DNA from: Dipteris shenzhenensis
Taxonomy: Eukaryota > Polypodiophyta > Polypodiopsida > Gleicheniales
DNA length: 64,000 nucleotides
Reading direction: 5' to 3' (one strand)
NCBI GenBank assembly: GCA_047967505.1
Contig: CM106538.1
In this document: piece after piece, positions 57,300 through 64,000 of the stretch
How positions within the stretch are numbered: position 1 is the first letter of the stretch
Layout of the letters: each line of letters opens with the position of its first letter
Program-made: the position numbers and the translations under genes
The notes under the pieces: model-generated
Databases searched by the model: none
What the model was told of the DNA's origin: nothing
The model's input: the letters and a program-made list of their open reading frames with translations, nothing else

Positions 57300-59370
57300 A
57301 TCTTATGTTTTTGTTTCCACATATCCTCAAATTTGAGTAAAGGCCCATAGTTTGTGGAAAGGGAATCACCATTAATGCCTCCATAAAGTGATGCTAGCAT
57401 TTGTATTCTCTTATATGTCATTCCATCATGGAGACATTTTTTGAATATTGTGTTGCTACTTTATTATTCATGTGTGTATGCTAAAAAGTCCCCATCTTCA
57501 TTGTTTTATTTTTTAAAAGCATTAAGTTCATGATCCTAGGCTAGATTGTGGTCTTATGTTATAGGTTTGCTCCATTGAGTTGAGAAAACATTTGTGCAAA
57601 AAAGTTCAGCTCATAGATCAAAATTCCACTATTCTATCATCCTATAATGCTTGAACGTTTGATTACCTTCCACCTCAAAAGCTCATATATTGACTTTAAA
57701 AGCTTTCATGAGCTTATAGGAAATACACACTAGTGGGCATGAAATTAGAGCATCACAAAATTCCCCAAGAGCAAGGCTATTTATGCCCCAATGAAACCAA
57801 TCTGTTAAGTGGAGCATGAACATCCTCTTACATATTGGATTCTATAGAATCCCTTATTTCATGTGCGATTAAAATCCCTTCATAGTATATGTGCCAGTAT
57901 TTCTAGGCCTCCTCTTTTTCTTTCTTAATATCATACTCTTGTATTTGTTGGACCATGTATTTGTACATGCTCTATTTTTAAGAGAAAAGTTATTTATGTC
58001 ACAAAAGCAACATATTAGCATTGTATTGAGTTTATTGTGTTATCAAGGCATTATTAACAAGTTAAAGCATCACTTCAAGCTTGTTTTGGAGAAGACCTCA
58101 AAATCATTTGAAGCAAAACATCATCGACATCAAAAGAGGATTAATTTGGCAATATCAAAACAATATTTTGGGCTTCATGCGAAATCATCATGCAAAGGTC
58201 TATTTGAGCAAATTTATTCACAAAAGCACATTGGTTATAGTCTATTAAGGTAGCATCAATATAATCACATTGGTTGTAGTCTATTTGCCTTAGCATCAAC
58301 ATAATGACATTGGTTGTAGTTTATTGAGGTAGCATCAACAAAATCACATTGGTTGTAGTCTATTAAGGCAACTTCAACAATCGACAATCTTTTAACACTC
58401 CTTTAGCAACAATTGGAGGCAATCATTGAGGAAACCTTTGGGATTCATAAACAACAATCTACGAAGGAGGTTTTAAGAAAAAGTAAGTAGTGTGACATCA
58501 TCACCAACAAGCAAAGTGGAGTCATTCGACTTGACAATCTTAGAGTGTGGAAATATATTATTGAAAGTCAGATTCAAAGCAGACCGAAGGAAGTGGCAGT
58601 GTAGTAAACAATTCAACATCATCATCAATCAAAGATTAGTCTCACAAAATTATCAATGAAGAAGAAAAAGACTCGATCAACATCAACAATCAACAAAGCA
58701 CAGTCAAAGATACCCATTGTTTTTCAAAAGAGTCAAGGTTGATGCCAAACAAAAAATCAAACACAAGGTTAAAAATACCTTTGGATTGTTTGCCTTCATC
58801 TTCTTTGGGGCCAACATGCTTATCTTCTCAATGCCAAGAGACAAACATACAAGGTGGAAAGAGCCAATCAATTATGAGAAATAAGCAATGATTTATTAGA
58901 TATTTTGTCGATATTCAAGTTTTATACTTTTTTGGAGTTCAGCTAAAGTCTAGGTCCACTACATGTCTCTAGTTAGTCTGAGATGTTACCATCTCATAGC
59001 AAGTTAGATGAAAATTTGAAATGAAAATATCAAGACAATAAAATAAGTCAAAAATGCATGCAACATTAGATGATTTGGTAGATAGCTAGTGGAATTGAAA
59101 ACAAGCTACAATTAAAACAACACACAAAAATGATTCAATGACAAAAAGGTATTGTTTCTCCTTCACAACATATGACAATTGCTAATGATCTGGTGAACAA
59201 TATGAAAATGAAGAAAAATAAAGAGATATAGGTACAACAAAAAATATATGCTTTTTGCAGTTTGGTTTCAAAGGGTCAATGTATTTATGAAAAATAAGTC
59301 TAAGTTGCAAACATGTGGATGGTGCTCCATGTTCGATGATTTATTAAAAATGAAAAAGATGAATTAGTTT
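57300..59370. other. Intergenic DNA, no gene recognised
   Basis: An open frame at 57,891-58,253 starts with a hydrophobic stretch but has no recognisable domain and a GTG first codon. The tandem array at 58,229-58,383 is listed separately. The rest is AT-rich. Confidence 0.5.
58229..58383. repeat. Four-copy tandem repeat of about 40 bp
   Basis: Diverged units start 'cacattggttrtagtctatt' at about 58,229, 58,266, 58,307 and 58,347, followed by 'aaggtagcatcaacata'. Confidence 0.8.
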
Positions 59371-60430
59371 GTTATAATGAGCAATAAGTTGGTAGCTAAA
59401 TATCTTAAAATGGGATATCATGATGTGACACAAAGTCCTATCCACTTAGTGGGAGGTGGAGAATCATATGAATAGGTGGTTAGCACAAATATTGAGCAAC
59501 ATAAGATTTAAGTTGTCATTAGGAAAGAAGGGAACTCATTTTGGGGCCCTCTAAGAAATTCACTATTTACCTATTTTTGTTACACCTAAAATATGGGAAA
59601 TGCCATAAGATACGGATACTTACTGCAAAAAGGCTAGTTTAGTACCCAGGCTTCACATTTAATGCGAATATAAGATCCTTTATTTTTTGTTCAGAATTTG
59701 ATGATTATGACATTGTCGGCGTGTCCAGAGCAGGCCAAAACCTCAAATCGAGCCCGGAGACACCAAAAACCGACGCCCAGAGGCTCAAAAAAGGGTAAAA
59801 ATGTATGGAATGGAAGATTTGCAATAAAATGCGATTTGGCCAGTTGGCACTGCGACCTCGAACACACTGAAAATCGATGCTCGAAGGCCTAAAAAAGGGT
59901 TAAAATGCTTGGAATGGAAGATTTGCAATAGAATGCGATTTGGCCAGTTGGTACTATTTCAAATCGTCCATTACGAGCCTTTTAACCCTTTTATGAGCCT
60001 CTGGGCATCGGTTTTTGGTGTCTTCAGGGTCAATTTGGGGGTTTTTGCCCGCTCCGAATGCATCGATGATGTCAAAATCATCAAATTCTACACAAAAAAA
60101 CATCTCTGAAGGTCACGTATGTCAAACCTAATAAAAGAGAGAGATTTTGAATATGACTTCTTTTATCTTTTTACGTTATTTTTTATATTTTTCCAATGCT
60201 ATGTTGGACCTCTACTGATTGGTTGAGAGCCTATTTTTATAAACCCTAAAAGGCCTTAAAATGAGCTCCCTTTTTTCCTAATGTATAATGAAGTATAAGT
60301 TGGTAGCTAAGGATAGACAAAGAGGATATCATGATGTTACATGCGGATGTTCACTTATTATCGGCTACGTGGGAGGTGGATAGTCATATAAATTGCCTGT
60401 TCACAAAAAGGTTGAGAAGTAAAACTTTAT
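59370..60430. repeat. Direct repeats flanking the foldback element
   Basis: About 130 bp at 59,373-59,490 and 60,284-60,405 share 'ataagttggtagctaa', 'ggatatcatgatgt' and 'gtgggaggtgga' in the same orientation, one on each side of the foldback. They are too long and diverged to be an ordinary target duplication. Confidence 0.6.
59516..60284. mobile_element. Foldback-type element with long inverted repeats
   Basis: The outer ends are inverted copies (ATTAGGAAAGAAGGGAACTC at about 59,518 against the complement of about 60,262-60,285). A stronger inner pair spans 59,693-59,800 and 59,979-60,089 (AGAATTTGATGATT... against ...CATCAAATTCT). Between them lie two tandem units of about 103 bp ('ggaatggaagatttgcaata'). 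It has no coding capacity. It fits a foldback or MULE-derived element. Confidence 0.65.
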
Positions 60431-61736
60431 GGATGCAGCTTTATGCTACAAGAGAGAGCTTTGCACAGGGAAGCAATGTTAGGATAACACAGATTTCACA
60501 CCCAAGCATAGAAGCAAACATGGGAAGCTTCTTTGAGTGCTCCATAGTTTAGACAAAGGTTAACCCTATTCAACAGACAACCACAACCATGCAATCTTAA
60601 TCTAGAGTCTCGAATCGAACTAAAGAAAATATCTAAACACCTTCCTCAATATGAAACAAGAAAGAAGTATTGTACTACATTAGTTAATACAAAAATTAGG
60701 GAAAGCCTTTATCAAACATGCTTACTAGAAGACTGGAATAATAAGAGTCATGGTACTAATTGAAATGACAAAATACCTCACTAGTCGTGATACTAATTGA
60801 AATGACAAAATACATCATTAGAGTTGTGTATCCAACGAAGAAGAAGATTGAGTATATGTGAAGAAAATATTTATGGTACCAGAAGTGCTGGCATAGGACC
60901 AACACGTAAGGAGAATGCAAGCACATATGAGACAATACCTAGTACAACAAGAGTGCCTGAATAAGCAGAAAGTGCTCACCAAGAAAGGCCAAGAGAAAGC
61001 ACTATCATTAAGAGAGCCATCCTGTGTAGTCAGCATTTCTTCCACCCCTTCTTACCACAAACATTTGTAGCTCCCATGAGAGTACCTTGCTACTGCAACA
61101 TTTGGCATAATGCTAGCACTTTGAAAGACTTCTGTTGAATAATAGACAACCAAATTTGTGAAAAAAAATTGTTGAAAGAAGAAGACTGGAGCCCCAACAC
61201 TCACCACTTTCAAATAGCAACTACTAAAAAGCTCCCCCATAGCTTCTTTACCACAAGTTTTGTTTCAACCACTTTCCCAACATGGACTCTCATTTGAAAA
61301 TACCATACCTAATTCAAATAAAATGGCTAGAAGAAGAGCAAGAAAAAACATTGTATGCCATAAAGAAGGGTTACTAGCAAGGGTCAGCCTAGCTACCAAT
61401 GCAATCAAGATGCCAAAACAGATAAAAAGTTGCCTTGAGCTTCTAGAGTCTTCTTTATATTTTTGCTTTTGCTAGGAGAGATAAGCCTGAAGGGTTGCCA
61501 AATTAGCATTTGTCTTTTTTTATCCTCTCCTTGTAGAATTCTTTGACGTGGTTATAGCTCATAGGTTATTTTTATCAATTTTCAAAACTTTTGGTATCAC
61601 CCATCAACTTTTGCTCTCTTGGAGACACCTAATCTCATGATACTAGTGGGGTGGATGGTGCAAACACGGTTCAAAATCTTCGTTCAATGTTTTAGGTTCA
61701 TATATTTCTAACATTTTCTCAAATCTTTGTTTAATC
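60430..61736. other. Intergenic DNA, no gene recognised
   Basis: AT-rich. A 39-bp tandem duplication ('actaattgaaatgacaaaat', about 60,755 and 60,793) is the only clear structure. Short frames have no known domain. Confidence 0.5.
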
Positions 61737-61868
61737 ATGCACTCGCTCTGTCTCTCTCTCACACATACTTTTCTTGATGATAATTGGCACTATAGAATTT
61801 TAAATCTCTACTTAAAGCATAACACACACACACACACTCTCTCTCTCTCAGCACACTCCCACTCACTC

Positions 61869-61904
<36 letters not shown>

Positions 61905-62120
61905 GTAGACTCTTGCTTACTCATATGTTCTTGCACTCTCTCCCTTTCTCTCTCATTCAACTTGTCTCAGTGACTTTGTCAGTTAGTCATTCTCTCTCTC
62001 TCTCTCTCTCTCTCTATCTACCTACCTATCTATCTATCTCCCCTTGCTTGTGTTTTCTTTGTGTTCTATCCACTCCAGCTTTAGCATTTCTCACTTTGCC
62101 TCTCTCTGTCTCTCTCTATT
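61737..62120. repeat. CT and CA microsatellite cluster
   Basis: Several runs of (CT)n and (CA)n, and a short (TATC)n at about 62,017-62,040, are separated by 10-60 bp. It lies directly upstream of the gene fragment at the right edge. Confidence 0.9.
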
Positions 62121-62232
62121 CTTCCACTGGTTTGTATTGCAGGACATGGAGCTTTCATTGCCATTAGAAGGAAGAAACCAAGGATAGTGTATAGTTGCAA
62201 TACAAGAATGCAACGATATTTGTACATGTTGT

Positions 62233-64000
62233 ATGCTTGGCTACCCACATGAATCTAAGCTCTGTGCCAAGATTAGAAGTAATGTAATAAAGGATTATCA
62301 TGTAGAGAGAAAGCGGAAGCAACGTTATAATGCTAGTGTCAAGGTGATAAAATCACACAATGAGAATTCACGTGAAGGAGCCAATGAAGAGAAGCGCAAT
62401 GAGGTCGTTCATTTTTTTAGTGTGATGTATGTCATGTCTAGACATGGATACAAGGGCTTGTATATTTCATCAGATTGTCCAACATCCTATGATGAGGGAA
62501 TTCCTTACTGGATTGCGACATAGATCCGAGGATGCTCATGGAGCTTTAGTAGAAAACCTACACAATACACTCACTACAGTGAAAGTGCCTAGAAGCTCTC
62601 AAGAGTTGTTTTTCAATAGAAATAGTATTATGATGCTAATCAATGGTATCACATCAAAAACATCTCAAACCAAAAAAAAATATGCATCGAGAATGTTAAA
62701 CATACACAGGAGAAACTTTTATTTAGCTAAATCTCGTTTGGAACAGGCCAAATATGGTGTATTGCCATTGTCAACATGTGAATAATAACCTTGTCTAGTT
62801 GGGTCAATTAGTGATGAGGTTAAGGAGGTGGTATTCTTATTTTGGGCAGCTCATACGTGTGTGTCACCCAACAAAAAAGATGTTTGTCAAAAGCGATTTC
62901 GAAGAAAATCTTGGATCAAGCACTCTGTGCACCTCCTTGACCACCCTCAAGTGCTCACAATCATCATGATTCTTTCATTCTTTGGGAGGTTGCTATACCC
63001 CAACTATATATTACTTTGATACTAATATTATCATGGTGTGGATCACGTAGGTGGTAGCTTGCAATGTATCACATTTCTTTGAATCATTCATTATGAAGAA
63101 AATACTTACTTACCAATGTCGAGATGGTAGTACTAGAAAACTGGTATCATTGTATGACTATGTGGTAGTATGCACAAGTTTTACACTAGATATGATAGAT
63201 ATGATATCTTATGGAGGAAATTACTTTTCTGTCACTACTACACTACCAAGATACCTGTGTAGTAGAAAGCAATGTGACATATTGCTTGTAGGTGGTTGTA
63301 GTAAGTTCCTTGGAAGAAATCGGTTCCATAGTGAGGTGGCACTAGTAGTGCAACAATACCAGTAAAAGTAAGGATATGTGTACTCATAATAGTGGTAGCA
63401 CAAGATACTATCGATTCATAGTAAGGTTTTGTGCTGTCATGGAAATGTACTTTACTTGAAACCAATGGTAGCACAACAATACCAGATTCATAGTAAGGTT
63501 CTGTGCTATCATAGTAAGTTGGTAACATACTTTACTTCCCATTATTGTACCAATATCATGCATTTTTCATACCAACACTTTCTTAAAGAAAGATTGGTTC
63601 CATACAAAAGTTACAATGGTTCCACAAGACTACCGGTATAATTTTACCAAGAATGTTGGTGTATACCAATTTTACCAATGGGAACGAAATACCATTTTAT
63701 ACTGGTATCATGTGAGTAATCTATCTATTTAATTGATGTTGCAGGTGGAGATTTATCTCTTGTTTAAAGAAATGCCCCTAGAGATCAAGATTCAACAATG
63801 GGCATTTGAGAACTTGAAGCCTTATTTCATGCGTAAGCTCAAGGATCGCTACACTTGTTGTTGTATTGCACATGTTCAGATGTCCTTTTTAAAGGATGCC
63901 TTGAATCACGTGAGGAGCCTTGCTTTTGGATTGCATGGATGTGCATGTCAATGTGTTTGTGATATTTGTATGGTGGATGGCCATTCAAAAGGATGCAAGT
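62233..64000 (+). pseudogene. Partial cysteine-rich protein gene, runs off window, probably broken
   Basis: Three coding-like blocks lie in order. Block 1 (62,233-62,785) reads ESKLCAKIRSNVIKDYHVERK and, after a one-base frame change near 62,430, TRACIFHQIVQHPMMREFL and NIHRRNFYLAKSRLEQ. Block 2 (about 62,800-62,960) reads HTCVSPNKKDVCQKRFRRKS and HSVHLLDHPQ. Block 3 starts after an acceptor-like AG at 63,744 and reads WAFENLKPYFMRKLKDRYTC, then CCIAHVQ, then CACQCVCDICMVDGHSKGC, continuing past the window. I recall similar Cys/His-rich proteins, possibly transposon-derived, from non-seed plants but cannot name the family. The frameshift and a stop at the end of block 1 suggest a decayed copy. 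Confidence 0.5.
63350..63520. repeat. Short repeated phrases in presumed intron
   Basis: 'gtagcacaa..atacc' and 'gattcatagtaaggtt.tgtgct' each occur twice about 70 bp apart between blocks 2 and 3 of the right-edge gene. Confidence 0.6.

Noticed and set aside
57891-58253. 120-residue frame with a hydrophobic N-terminus
   Set aside because: First codon is GTG, no domain recognised, and a tandem array follows directly; not supported as a gene.
61737-62167. Leu/Ser-rich frames over CT repeats
   Set aside because: Microsatellite translation, not protein-coding.

Overview
This window looks like nuclear DNA of a land plant. It is AT-rich and dominated by nested, decayed retroelements: Ty1/copia, Ty3/gypsy and LINE. 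It holds one recognisable intron-containing host gene, a bHLH transcription factor of the BIM (BES1-interacting MYC-like) family. The repeat load, the 5-kb intron and the cysteine-rich gene at the right edge suggest a large genome such as a fern or gymnosperm. That placement is a guess.

Layout. Positions 1-5557 hold a decayed Ty1/copia element; the window opens about at its primer-binding site. Positions 5558-11081 hold gypsy copy A, with a 5'-truncated LTR and a break inside reverse transcriptase. An AT-rich spacer follows. From about 12,070 a roughly 5-kb unclassified repeat (called U here) begins. U is split by a second copia element (15,603-19,353, TSD ATGGG) and by gypsy copy B (20,467-30,508), and its last piece lies at about 30,509-30,655. 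An inverted copy of U at about 51,930-57,290 gives nearly empty comparison sites for these insertions. A minus-strand LINE (about 33,223-37,400) carries a 294-bp insertion in its RT. The BIM-like gene runs 43,104-50,909 in nine coding exons; its 5-kb fourth intron is full of repeat debris. After the right copy of U come tandem repeats, a long foldback element (about 59,516-60,284), CT/CA microsatellites, and a partial gene running off the right edge.

How parts work together. Both gypsy copies share one unusual order: LTR, PBS, polypyrimidine tract, a tRNA-like segment on the minus strand, an unknown ORF (ORF0), a separate RNase H ORF with all four catalytic acidic residues, then gag-protease-RT-RNase H-integrase. 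In copy B the two upstream ORFs are intact while gag-pol is heavily broken, and the two LTRs differ by only about 2% by eye. An element defective in cis, moved by proteins from elsewhere, would fit. The integrase of copy B is also split by a 1,039-bp terminal-inverted-repeat element with a 10-bp target duplication.

The BIM gene appears intact: all exon joins keep frame, the bHLH has H/E/R DNA-contact residues, and the conserved N-terminal and C-terminal BIM blocks are present. One intron uses a GC-AG boundary. All similarity statements are by eye; no database search or alignment program was run.
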